64,000 nt of DNA from NCBI RefSeq assembly GCF_000445445.1, contig NZ_ASXP01000004.1, forward strand, positions 434,001 to 498,000. Reading direction: 5' to 3'. Below, one piece after another: positions 8,313 to 16,269 of the stretch. A program made the position numbers and the translations under genes. Under the pieces are notes generated by a model. The model saw nothing but the letters and a program-made list of their open reading frames with translations. It was not told the origin of the DNA and made no database searches. Origin of the DNA: Sporomusa ovata DSM 2662. Its GTDB lineage: Bacteria > Bacillota > Negativicutes > Sporomusales > Sporomusaceae. Position 1 is the first letter of the stretch. Each line of letters opens with the position of its first letter.

Positions 8313-8828
8313 ATGAATATTGAGCTACGCAAAAACGGAACGTTTTATCTGAAGGACAGCAGCTATAATCCTGAAACCAAGCTTCCTAAAAACACCTCTG
8401 TTTATCTTGGTTCCAATCCCCTGCAGGCAAAAGCTAAGCTTAAAACACTTACCGATGATTTGGCTCTTCTCGATCAAATACCTGACACACTACCGTATGA
8501 GATTGAACTTAACAAGGCCATTAAAAATCTGCAAAAATTGAATGAATTGCAGACAGAGGGTGTAACGCGGCTTATTAACTATTATTTGAATGACCTCTTA
8601 CATGCCAGGCAGTTTATTCATAAGGCCAAGCAGGGAAGCATTCCGCCTACTATTGATTGTCCGGGTTGCCGCTTTAAAAATGCAAATCGCTGTGACCACT
8701 TTAAACAAAATTTTTTGCTCGGAAATAGTAGATACAAAGAGGGTACGCCAATACGATGTCCGGCCTATGAATTTGGACAAGCAAAATTGCCGGCAGGTTC
8801 AATTAAGCTGCCGCGTGACTTCAGATAG
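8313..8828 (+). CDS. 171-aa hypothetical protein with a C-terminal Cys cluster
   Basis: The N-terminal ~40 residues (K-N-G-T-F-Y-L-K-D, then V-Y-L-G-S) resemble the short beta-hairpin seen at the start of some transposase-like and mobile-element proteins. The middle is helical. The C-terminal part has C-P-G-C, C-D-H and R-C-P-A-Y, a C-x2-C-x7-C-x-H...C pattern suited to zinc or an Fe-S cluster. The start ATG follows AGAGGAAAC. It has its own operator-controlled promoter and a strong terminator, and it is divergent from the recombinase pair. Function unknown. Confidence 0.7.
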   Translation: MNIELRKNGTFYLKDSSYNPETKLPKNTSVYLGSNPLQAKAKLKTLTDDLALLDQIPDTLPYEIELNKAIKNLQKLNELQTEGVTRLINYYLNDLLHARQFIHKAKQGSIPPTIDCPGCRFKNANRCDHFKQNFLLGNSRYKEGTPIRCPAYEFGQAKLPAGSIKLPRDFR

Positions 8829-8830
8829 TT

Positions 8831-8870
8831 GCATTACAATTATTTCCAGGAAATAATTGTAATGCTTTTT
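8831..8870 (+). terminator. perfect 17-bp hairpin terminator
   Basis: Arms 8831-8847 and 8849-8865 are perfectly complementary around a single A, followed by TTTTTAT. It begins 2 bases after the stop codon of the 171-aa gene. Confidence 0.9.
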
Positions 8871-8894
8871 ATACTGTTTTGTATCCTGGGTTTT

Positions 8895-9308
8895 GTGAAA
8901 GCCATGGAAGATCATAAAGATGAATTCATTTTAATTTTGGCGGGATACCAAAAGGAAATGGAAAAGTTTTTACAAACAAATCCAGGTCTGCATTCACGGT
9001 TTCCTATCCATCTTAATTTTCCCGATTATAACAAACAGGAATTACTGGAAATTGCTGAACAACTGTGTGTAACGCGTCAATATCAGCTTACTAGCCAAGC
9101 CAAAATTGCATTGCTGACTTTGCTTAATCCTCCAGCAAACAACAGTGACGATAATTTTGGCAACGCCCGTACGGTACGGAACATTATTGAGAAGTCTATC
9201 CGGCGGCAGGCTGTTCGATTAATAAGCAAACATTCTACCACCAGGGAAGAATTGATGGTTATTGAACCATCTGATTTAATGGGGGTGGGACCATGCGGGA
9301 ATGTGTGA
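8895..9308 (+). pseudogene. spoVK: 5'-truncated SpoVK/CbxX-type AAA+ ATPase
   Basis: From about 8895 the frame encodes the C-terminal part of an SpoVK/CbbX-family AAA+ ATPase: M-E-D-H-K-D-E-F-I-L-I-L-A-G-Y (sensor-1 strand), N-P-G-L-H-S-R-F-P (arginine-finger segment) and the helical lid with G-N-A-R-T-V-R-N-I-I-E (sensor-2 type). The N-terminal half with Walker A and most of Walker B is absent. The open frame can be read back to 8829, but that part lies within the upstream terminator and matches nothing in the family. Its 3' end overlaps the next gene by 16 bases, so the original operon order survives. I infer that insertion of, or deletion by, the neighbouring recombinase element removed the 5' half. 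Confidence 0.8.
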
Positions 9309-9895
9309 TTATCGGTCGTCCTAATTCTGGCAAAACCTTGTTTGCCTTAAATTTTGCCGGATATCTCGGAACAAAAAATATTGACGTTACATTCCGGACA
9401 TATGATGGTTTAATGACTTGCCGGCATTTTTCCATCGAAGAAGCAAAACGGGAATTATGCAGCAGCACCTTACATAAAACATGTTCTCTACAGTCCATGC
9501 TCCTAACTATGAAAGTGGGCAAAGCAACCGTGAATTTTAAGCTTACCGATACTTGTGGTGTCAGCGAACAAATACATGCTGATGAACGAATTCGTAAGGG
9601 GATGGCACAAACTATCGGTTTGTTACGTTCGGTTGACCTGCTTTTGCATGTAGTGGACTTATCGCTTATCAATAAAGCGTTTTCCAAACAATCCTCTATT
9701 GACTATGAATTTTATAACTATGGTATGATTTGCAAATCTTATGTACTGCTTGGAAATAAATATGATTTAAGTTCTGCCAAAAATAATCTGCCTCATCTGG
9801 CAGCTGCTTTTCCTAAAGCAAGGATCATGCCCATTTCCGCGTTATACAGTCAGGGTTTTAGGGAGGTGAAGGCTTGTGTGGCCAGAAATATTTGA
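9293..9895 (+). CDS. Era/Der-like small GTPase
   Basis: A 200-residue P-loop GTPase of the TRAFAC class. G1 is G-R-P-N-S-G-K-T at residues 8-15, G3 is D-T-C-G, G4 is N-K-Y-D near residue 158 and G5 is S-A-L. It lacks any RNA-binding or second GTPase domain, so it is neither Era nor Der themselves. The start overlaps the spoVK fragment by 16 bases and the end overlaps the next gene by 20 bases. This indicates tight translational coupling in a four-gene cassette. The role is unknown; association with spoVK hints at sporulation or ribosome-linked function. Confidence 0.8.
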   Translation: MRECVIIGRPNSGKTLFALNFAGYLGTKNIDVTFRTYDGLMTCRHFSIEEAKRELCSSTLHKTCSLQSMLLTMKVGKATVNFKLTDTCGVSEQIHADERIRKGMAQTIGLLRSVDLLLHVVDLSLINKAFSKQSSIDYEFYNYGMICKSYVLLGNKYDLSSAKNNLPHLAAAFPKARIMPISALYSQGFREVKACVARNI

Positions 9896-10466
9896 ATTTT
9901 TATCTACTATTGCAGCGGCTGCCTGTTGTTCGGCAGCTGTAAAACTAGCCGATGACTACCTGGATAGGGAATATGATGCTATAGCGGGGAAAACTAACTG
10001 GGCCGAGATTTTTGACAAAGGGACTATGTTGTACGCTATGTTTTTATTAGCCCTGTCAGCAGGCATTAATGCACCTTTGGCTCTGTCTTTATTTTTAGGC
10101 AGCTATATTGTTGGGATGTTTAGTGCTATGCGCGATAAGTTTCCCAGTCGCTTAAACGGATTTCAGGAATCACTTGTAGCCGTTACTGTTGGCCTGTTAT
10201 TATTTGGCTGGAATACTATGCTATTTTCGTTAAGCTTTGTATTTGCTATCCAACTATTTGACGACTATATTGATGCCCACAGTGACAATTTATCTGGTCA
10301 ACGTAATCTAGCCAATCGATATGGTAAAATGGAATGCTTACTTGTAGGGTTATTTTGTACCTTAGCAGCTTTTTGGCTGGATGAAAGGTTATTTGCCCCG
10401 ACACTAGCCGGAACGGCTATCATTTATATATTATCATTTCGTTTTAATAATACGGTGCGAATATGA
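9876..10466 (+). CDS. UbiA-like integral membrane protein
   Basis: A 196-residue polytopic protein with about five to six hydrophobic segments. Two acidic motifs, D-D-Y-L-D-R-E-Y-D near residue 27 and D-D-Y-I-D-A-H-S-D near residue 128, resemble the paired Asp-rich motifs that bind Mg-prenyl diphosphate in UbiA-family prenyltransferases. The protein is roughly 100 residues shorter than typical UbiA enzymes. The GTG start at 9876 has GGGAGGTGA six bases upstream. It overlaps both neighbours. Prenyltransferase activity is an inference from the two motifs only. Confidence 0.65.
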   Translation: MWPEIFEFLSTIAAAACCSAAVKLADDYLDREYDAIAGKTNWAEIFDKGTMLYAMFLLALSAGINAPLALSLFLGSYIVGMFSAMRDKFPSRLNGFQESLVAVTVGLLLFGWNTMLFSLSFVFAIQLFDDYIDAHSDNLSGQRNLANRYGKMECLLVGLFCTLAAFWLDERLFAPTLAGTAIIYILSFRFNNTVRI

Positions 10467-10684
10467 TAATCTATGTTATATTCGGTATGCTAGCTGCCTT
10501 TTTATTAGGATACATTCTAGGAAAGCATCATGGCTGGGAAAAAGGTTATCAGGAAGCAGCCGCCACTTTGCCATTAGAACTACGCCGGCAATCTTTAGAG
10601 GAAGGAAAATGCATTATTTGTGCTGAATGCCAGGCAAAAACAAGCAATCATGAAAATTTTAGCACGGATTTGAATACTTTATAA
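10463..10684 (+). CDS. 73-aa single-pass membrane protein
   Basis: One N-terminal transmembrane segment (residues 2-20, with G-x3-G spacing) is followed by a hydrophilic tail. The tail contains C-I-I-C-A-E-C, a possible metal or disulfide motif. The start ATG overlaps the stop of the previous gene (ATGA), so it belongs to the same cassette. No family is recognised. Confidence 0.65.
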   Translation: MIIYVIFGMLAAFLLGYILGKHHGWEKGYQEAAATLPLELRRQSLEEGKCIICAECQAKTSNHENFSTDLNTL

Positions 10685-10745
10685 CAAAAGTGTTGTACAA
10701 TATTAAATGACCCAAATTAAGGTTGAAGTTAGGAGTGTTTGCTGA

Positions 10746-12539
10746 TTGCCTGAGATATATGGAGAAAAGAATGGCTTAAAAAAAACAATCATTGAGAATT
10801 TAGAACAGTTATATGAATATACAGTTCCCTTCGGTCAGACAATTACGGATGAATTGGCACAAGCCATGCGGGCTATTGCCGAACAGTTAAACAAGGAAAT
10901 TGCGGTATATATTAATAGACGGGGAAACGTTGTTCAAGTGGCAGTTGGCGATACTAAGACCGTGCCACTGCCGGAAACGGATGGAAGACGCGCTTTAAAC
11001 CGGTTGAGTGGTATTCGCTGTATACATACTCATCCAGGCGGAGACAGTCAATTAAGTAGTGTTGATCTGGCCTCACTAAAAAAAATGCGGTTTGATATCA
11101 TGGTCGCCTTAGCTGTTAGAGAAAATGTCCTTGAATTTAGTCTTGGTTTTATTTCAGGGCATTGTCCTGATAGTTATGAAGTACAGACAGTGGGGCCATT
11201 GTCATTAGCGGAGTTTGTCCAGATCGATTTAAACTATCTCACCAACCAAATTGAGCAATTGTTGGAAACTAAAGATGTTAGTTCAACTATAGGGCAAACA
11301 GAAAAAGCCCTATTGGTTGGCATTGAACGGCAAGGAGAATGGGATGTTAACGATTCGCTTAGTGAGTTGGCACAATTGGCTGAGACAGCAGGCGCTGAAG
11401 TCTCAGGTTCAGTTTGGCAAAAGCGCAGTCGCGCTGATGCTGCTTTATATATTGGTCGCGGCAAAGTTCAGGAGATTAGTCTTATTCGCCAGGAGTTGGG
11501 CGTCAATGTTATTATTTTTGATGACGAACTTTCACCGGCTCAACAACGCAATTTAGAGCAAGCATTAGGTGTTAAGGTAATTGACCGGTCAGCATTAATA
11601 TTGGATATCTTTGCCCAACGCGCGCACTCTCATGAGGGTAAGTTACAGGTTGAACTGGCTCAATTAAAATATAATCTGCCACGCCTGGGCGGCCAGGGGT
11701 TGGTGCTGTCACGCTTAGGTGGTGGTATTGGTACCAGAGGACCAGGGGAAACGAAACTAGAAGTTGACCGGCGGCGAATAAGAACAAGAATCAGTGATAT
11801 TGAGAAAGCAATTGAAAACCTAAAATCCCATCGGTCTTTGCACCGTGAACGGCGTCAGGCATCTGAAATTCCCACAATAGCATTAGTGGGCTATACCAAT
11901 GCCGGCAAATCAAGCTTGCTTAATAAACTGACTGCTGCCGAAGTATTAGCAGAGGACAAGCTGTTTGCAACATTAGATCCAACAACAAGGCGTTCTAAAT
12001 TACCGGGTGGGCAAGAAATATTACTAACAGACACGGTTGGATTTATTCAAAAGCTTCCCCATCAGTTGATAGCGGCATTTCGTGGTACGCTGGAAGAGGT
12101 AGTGCAGGCTGATTTACTGCTTCATGTTATTGATGCCAGTCATCCACAATTTGAAAAGCAAAGTATCGCTGTATACCAAGTGCTCAAAGAACTGGGAGCT
12201 GATACCAAACCAGTAATCACTGTATTCAATAAAATAGACAAAATAGACAATGAATATGTAATTGAGCGTATGCTCCGGCGAACCGACAGTATTGCCGTAT
12301 CGGCAGTTGCAGGAACCCATATTGATAAGCTGCTTGCCATGATAGAAGGCAGTATTAAAGCAACAAGTATTGATGCAAGGCTAATAATACCCTACGATGA
12401 CAGTGGTTTTATGGCTAAACTATATGCCGTTGCTACTGTAAATTCAGTCGAATACCAGGCAGAAGGAATTTATGTTTCTGCTTCTTTATCACCGGAATAT
12501 TGGGAGCGGTTTAAGAAGTATGTAGTAGGAGATGTGTAA
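10746..12539 (+). CDS. hflX: GTPase HflX with N-terminal JAMM/RadC-like domain
   Basis: From about residue 190 this is HflX, a ribosome-splitting GTPase: the N-terminal nucleotide-binding subdomain, the Gly-rich linker (L-G-G-G-I-G-T-R-G-P-G-E), G1 G-Y-T-N-A-G-K-S-S, G3 D-T-V-G-F and G4 N-K-I-D. At 597 aa it is ~170 residues longer than E. coli HflX. The extra N-terminal domain contains H94-T-H96-P with S104 and D107 plus an upstream E51, matching the JAMM/MPN+ pattern HxH-x7-S-x2-D. The TTG start at 10746 follows TTAGGAGTG. It is followed after 3 bases by a PLP-lyase gene, probably in the same operon. Confidence 0.93.
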   Translation: MPEIYGEKNGLKKTIIENLEQLYEYTVPFGQTITDELAQAMRAIAEQLNKEIAVYINRRGNVVQVAVGDTKTVPLPETDGRRALNRLSGIRCIHTHPGGDSQLSSVDLASLKKMRFDIMVALAVRENVLEFSLGFISGHCPDSYEVQTVGPLSLAEFVQIDLNYLTNQIEQLLETKDVSSTIGQTEKALLVGIERQGEWDVNDSLSELAQLAETAGAEVSGSVWQKRSRADAALYIGRGKVQEISLIRQELGVNVIIFDDELSPAQQRNLEQALGVKVIDRSALILDIFAQRAHSHEGKLQVELAQLKYNLPRLGGQGLVLSRLGGGIGTRGPGETKLEVDRRRIRTRISDIEKAIENLKSHRSLHRERRQASEIPTIALVGYTNAGKSSLLNKLTAAEVLAEDKLFATLDPTTRRSKLPGGQEILLTDTVGFIQKLPHQLIAAFRGTLEEVVQADLLLHVIDASHPQFEKQSIAVYQVLKELGADTKPVITVFNKIDKIDNEYVIERMLRRTDSIAVSAVAGTHIDKLLAMIEGSIKATSIDARLIIPYDDSGFMAKLYAVATVNSVEYQAEGIYVSASLSPEYWERFKKYVVGDV

Positions 12540-12542
12540 TTA

Positions 12543-13784
12543 ATGAATTTATTTTCCGATCAGATTATGGCATTAAAAGCAAAAACCATGGAACAGGCCC
12601 GGCCGCTATTTGCGAGCATTGATGAGATATCAGAAAGTAATACAGCCAAGGTACTTAAGGCTTTTCGCAATCATCAAATTTCCGAGTATCTTTTTCGTAC
12701 AACAACTGGTTACGGTTATGGCGATAGTGGACGCGATCGCCTTGAAGCGGTATGGGCAGAGCTATGTGGAGCGGAAAAGGCTTTGGTGCGTACTCAATTT
12801 GTATCTGGGACACATGCGCTAGCCTGTGTCTTATTTGGCTTGTTGCGTCCAGGGGATGAGTTGCTGGCTCTTACAGGTACACCCTATGATACCATGCAGA
12901 CAGTCATTGGCCAAAAAATTCATACCCCAGGTTCATTGATAGAAAGTGGCATAACCTATCAGGAGATACCGATGACTCCAGCTGGAGTCAACCTTAATGC
13001 AATAGCCGGCTATCTTAAAAGTAATACTAAGATAGCATTGCTACAACGTTCACGGGGTTATAGTTTGCGAAAACCATTATCTATTAGTGAAATTAGTGCT
13101 GCCTGTGCTGAAATAAAGAGACACAAGCCGGATTGTATCTGCTTTGTGGATAACTGTTATGGCGAATTTGTGGATACCATTGAACCAACAGCAGCAGGTA
13201 TTGATATAATGGCAGGATCACTAATTAAAAATCCAGGCGGTGGTCTAGCGCCATCAGGCGGATATATTGCCGGTAAAGCAGAATTAGTAGATATGGCGTC
13301 CTATCGTTTAACAGCACCGGGTTTGGGTGGACATTTGGGCGCTAGTCTTGCTGATAGCCGGTTACTTTATCAAGGTTTGTTTTTAGCGCCTCATGTTGTG
13401 GCGCAATCGTTAAAAGGAGCCATATTTGCTGCTATATTATTTGATTTGCTGGGCTATAAAACGTTACCACACTTTAACGAATTACGAGGCGATATTATCC
13501 AAGCTATAGAACTTGGGTCACCGGAAAAAATGATTGCATTTTGCCAGGGATTACAACAATATTCTCCCGTAGATGCACATGTACGGCCACTACCTGGCCC
13601 GATGCCGGGATATACTGATCCGGTAATTATGGCAGGCGGGACGTTTATTCAAGGTTCATCAATTGAACTTAGTGCGGACGGTCCGTTACGTCCGCCTTAT
13701 ATCATCTACCTCCAGGGTGGATTAACCTTTGAGCATGCCGCACTCGGCATTTTAGGCGCAGCGAATGCTATTATAAACATGTAA
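12543..13784 (+). CDS. methionine gamma-lyase family / aluminium-resistance-like PLP enzyme
   Basis: A 413-residue fold-type I PLP enzyme of the family often called aluminium resistance protein, related to cystathionine and methionine gamma-lyases. Visible landmarks are Y-G-Y-G-D-S-G-R-D near residue 57, the cofactor Asp in C-F-V-D-N-C-Y-G-E-F near residue 201, and the Schiff-base lysine region G-S-L-I-K-N-P-G-G-G near residue 226. The true substrate of this family is not settled. It starts 3 bases after the hflX stop and is cotranscribed with it. Confidence 0.88.
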   Translation: MNLFSDQIMALKAKTMEQARPLFASIDEISESNTAKVLKAFRNHQISEYLFRTTTGYGYGDSGRDRLEAVWAELCGAEKALVRTQFVSGTHALACVLFGLLRPGDELLALTGTPYDTMQTVIGQKIHTPGSLIESGITYQEIPMTPAGVNLNAIAGYLKSNTKIALLQRSRGYSLRKPLSISEISAACAEIKRHKPDCICFVDNCYGEFVDTIEPTAAGIDIMAGSLIKNPGGGLAPSGGYIAGKAELVDMASYRLTAPGLGGHLGASLADSRLLYQGLFLAPHVVAQSLKGAIFAAILFDLLGYKTLPHFNELRGDIIQAIELGSPEKMIAFCQGLQQYSPVDAHVRPLPGPMPGYTDPVIMAGGTFIQGSSIELSADGPLRPPYIIYLQGGLTFEHAALGILGAANAIINM

Positions 13785-13876
13785 TTCAGGTATTTCTTTG
13801 CACATTTCATAAATAGATTACATTTATGACAGGAAAAAAGTCCAAAGCGTCGAATACAGTAAAAGTATGACTTATT

Positions 13877-15319
13877 ATGGCTTGTTATGACTTGGACAAA
13901 ATATGTAGCTTTTGGTGGTTTATCGTGGAATATATAATTGCCAGTTCGGTTGCTATTTTCATTGCAACGCTGATTGTATATAAGGTGGCAAACAACCTAT
14001 TTAGGCTTGGTTTGCGAATAAAGCCGCTCTTGTTATGTGCAGTATGTGCCATGTTTATCAGCTTGGTTTTACCCAAAATTGTTGTGGGATTTGCCGGTTT
14101 ACCTGGCACCTTGGCTGTATTGGCAATTTTTTCAGTGGTATTTGCTTACTTTGTTGCCCGATGTGATAATGAACCTTCGTCGCAGCAAAAATTCGACACT
14201 GAGGCAGAAAGTGCGTGTTGCCAGGCTGAACCGTTAATCCAGCCTGAGATAACAGCTAAGATGATGACTCAGGAAGAACCCAATCAGGATGATTCTCTAG
14301 CTGTTACATCAGTTATAGATATTGAAGCTGATGTAGCGGAACCAGTAAGCAAGGGTTCGACTGTTGAAAGTATTGGTCTTTCTGAAGACCTTATCGTTGA
14401 GCAGTCACTCAGAGATAGGCATGAGAATGAGGAAGATGCAGAAGTTTTACCACAAAGCTTTGAGGTGACAGCTGGTGAGGAGGTAGTAGTACCAGACGAT
14501 GGTGCACTTTCCCCAGAGCAATTATCTTTGCAGGAGGCGGCTAAATCGGAATCAGATTCTCAAGTTGTTGTACCAGTTATCGAATCTGATTTCAATGAAT
14601 TAGATGAACCAGTAATTACTGGTTCGATCCCGGAAAATATTGATCTTTCTGAAGAACTTATAGTTGAGCAGCAGCCACTCATGGATAATCATGAGAATGG
14701 GGAAGATGCAGAAGTTTCGCCACAAATCTCTGACGTCACAGTTGGCGAGAATGTATCAATGCCAGCTGATGGTGCGCTTTCCCCAGAGCAATTATTTTTG
14801 CAGGAGGCGGCTAAATCGAAATCAGATTCTCAAGTTGTTGCAGTTAGCGAATCTGATTTCGATTTAGAGGAAACAAATTCAATAATGGAATCCAATAAAC
14901 CAGTAGATCTTAGCCAGTTGGAATCCGAGAAGTTAGATGATTTGCTTGATTTTGCTTTTTTAAATAAAGAAAGTCAAAATTATGAAATTGCATTCAATGC
15001 TTTTTATAAAGCATTGAAATTATATCCAAATAGTGAAGCTGCTCCATTTCTCGTCGTTGAAATTGGTAATATATTAAAAAATAAAGGTGACTACGATGGT
15101 GCCATTAAGGTATTTGGGGATGGTCGTAATTTATCTCAAACCAAGCAAGACGAAATGATGGAACAGGAATTTATTTGTACAATTGCTTATTTACGTATTA
15201 TCAAAAATGTTTTACTCCAAAATAGCCTTGCAAACATACCTTTTTTTAAAATTCCGCCACAGATAGTAAAACAGATTGATGAAGAATTTCGCGAGTGGCG
15301 TAGTGTGGGTAATATCTAA
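13877..15319 (+). CDS. membrane-anchored protein with acidic repeat and TPR-like C-terminus
   Basis: About 480 residues. The first ~100 contain three hydrophobic segments. Residues ~110-335 are acidic and low-complexity and hold a tandem duplication of an 89-residue unit. Residues ~350-460 are helical with TPR-like repeats (A-F-N-A-F-Y-K-A-L-K-L-Y-P, then D-Y-D-G-A-I-K-V-F). No strong ribosome binding site precedes ATG 13877; GTG 13925 is an alternative start. It precedes a PRC-barrel gene by 29 bases, so the two may act together at the membrane. Function unknown. Confidence 0.75.
   Translation: MACYDLDKICSFWWFIVEYIIASSVAIFIATLIVYKVANNLFRLGLRIKPLLLCAVCAMFISLVLPKIVVGFAGLPGTLAVLAIFSVVFAYFVARCDNEPSSQQKFDTEAESACCQAEPLIQPEITAKMMTQEEPNQDDSLAVTSVIDIEADVAEPVSKGSTVESIGLSEDLIVEQSLRDRHENEEDAEVLPQSFEVTAGEEVVVPDDGALSPEQLSLQEAAKSESDSQVVVPVIESDFNELDEPVITGSIPENIDLSEELIVEQQPLMDNHENGEDAEVSPQISDVTVGENVSMPADGALSPEQLFLQEAAKSKSDSQVVAVSESDFDLEETNSIMESNKPVDLSQLESEKLDDLLDFAFLNKESQNYEIAFNAFYKALKLYPNSEAAPFLVVEIGNILKNKGDYDGAIKVFGDGRNLSQTKQDEMMEQEFICTIAYLRIIKNVLLQNSLANIPFFKIPPQIVKQIDEEFREWRSVGNI
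14339..14872 (+). repeat. tandem 267-bp in-frame duplication
   Basis: Two consecutive copies, 14339-14605 and 14606-about 14872, encode the same series of motifs: G-S-x6-I-x-L-S-E-x-L-I-V-E-Q, then G-A-L-S-P-E-Q-L, then Q-E-A-A-K-S-x-S-D-S-Q-V-V. The copies have diverged, mostly in the linker positions. The reading frame is kept. Confidence 0.85.
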
Positions 15320-15348
15320 TTTATTAAGAGATATATGGAGGTCATAAA

Positions 15349-16188
15349 ATGAAAAAAAGTGTAGACATTATTGGACAGCCAATTATTAGCATTACCGAAG
15401 GTAAAGAATTGGGTAATGTTAAAGAACTTCTTGTTAATTATTCTAATGGTACAGTAGCTGCATTAGTTATTGATGATGGTAAATGGTATTTAGGTGCTAA
15501 GCTTTTACCATTCACTGCAATCGCTGGTCTGGGTGAATCTGCCGTTACTATCAATAACAGCAGTGATATCATAGCTATTACCGGACAACCTGAGTTTGAG
15601 AAAATGTTTGAAGCCGGGGTTAAAATTATTGGTACCAAAGTGCTTACTAAAGGCGGCAAAATTCAAGGTAAAATTAATGAATTTATCGTTGATAACTCAG
15701 GTAAAATTATTACTTGTGAGTTAGAAAAAACAGACGGTGAAGTTGTCCAACTTCCAGCACAAAATATAGTTACGTTTGGTAAAGCGGTCTTAATTGTTTC
15801 CGATAGTGATGAGATAAGTACTATATCTGCAGCCAACAGTGTTGAAGCTATTGAAACTATCCCTACTGTACCTGTTCAACCAGAACCAGTGGTTGAACCT
15901 GAACCTATTCCAGCTAAACTCGATCCTATACCTGTTCCTCAGGTTGAAGTTGCTGATCCAATTCCAGCTAATGAAGTTCGTGAAGCAGAGCAACAGCCTG
16001 TTGATGATTCTGCGAAAAAATTTGATGACAAACATCGTAAGTTCTTACTTGGCAAGAAAGCTGCTCGTCGGATTGAGACTGATAATGGAATGCTAATTGT
16101 TGATCAGGGTGATGAGATTACTGAGGAAGTTTTGCAAAAAGCAAAGCTTGCCGGTAAATTTGTTGAACTGTCAATGAACATTCAATAA
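15349..16188 (+). CDS. PRC-barrel domain protein
   Basis: A 279-residue protein with two PRC-barrel-like units. The first is about residues 1-75 (S-V-D-I-I-G-Q-P-I-I-S, then E-L-G-N-V-K-E-L-L-V). The second is about 85-155 (G-V-K-I-I-G-T-K-V, then G-K-I-Q-G-K-I-N-E). A Pro/Glu/Val-rich linker (about 165-215) leads to a small basic C-terminal domain. PRC barrels occur in RimM, photosynthetic reaction centres and bacterial sporulation/cell-surface proteins. A clear AGGAG precedes the ATG. A terminator follows, so the unit is probably TPR protein plus PRC protein. Confidence 0.85.
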   Translation: MKKSVDIIGQPIISITEGKELGNVKELLVNYSNGTVAALVIDDGKWYLGAKLLPFTAIAGLGESAVTINNSSDIIAITGQPEFEKMFEAGVKIIGTKVLTKGGKIQGKINEFIVDNSGKIITCELEKTDGEVVQLPAQNIVTFGKAVLIVSDSDEISTISAANSVEAIETIPTVPVQPEPVVEPEPIPAKLDPIPVPQVEVADPIPANEVREAEQQPVDDSAKKFDDKHRKFLLGKKAARRIETDNGMLIVDQGDEITEEVLQKAKLAGKFVELSMNIQ

Positions 16189-16214
16189 TAGAAGCCAAAG
16201 TATTATTCAAGATG

Positions 16215-16240
16215 CCCCCGCTATACCGGCGGGGGTTTGT
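16215..16240 (+). terminator. rho-independent terminator after the PRC-barrel gene
   Basis: CCCCCGC (16215-16221) pairs with GCGGGGG (16229-16235), followed by TTTGTT. Confidence 0.9.
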
Positions 16241-16269
16241 TACCATAACGAAGGGATTGATTATGCCTT

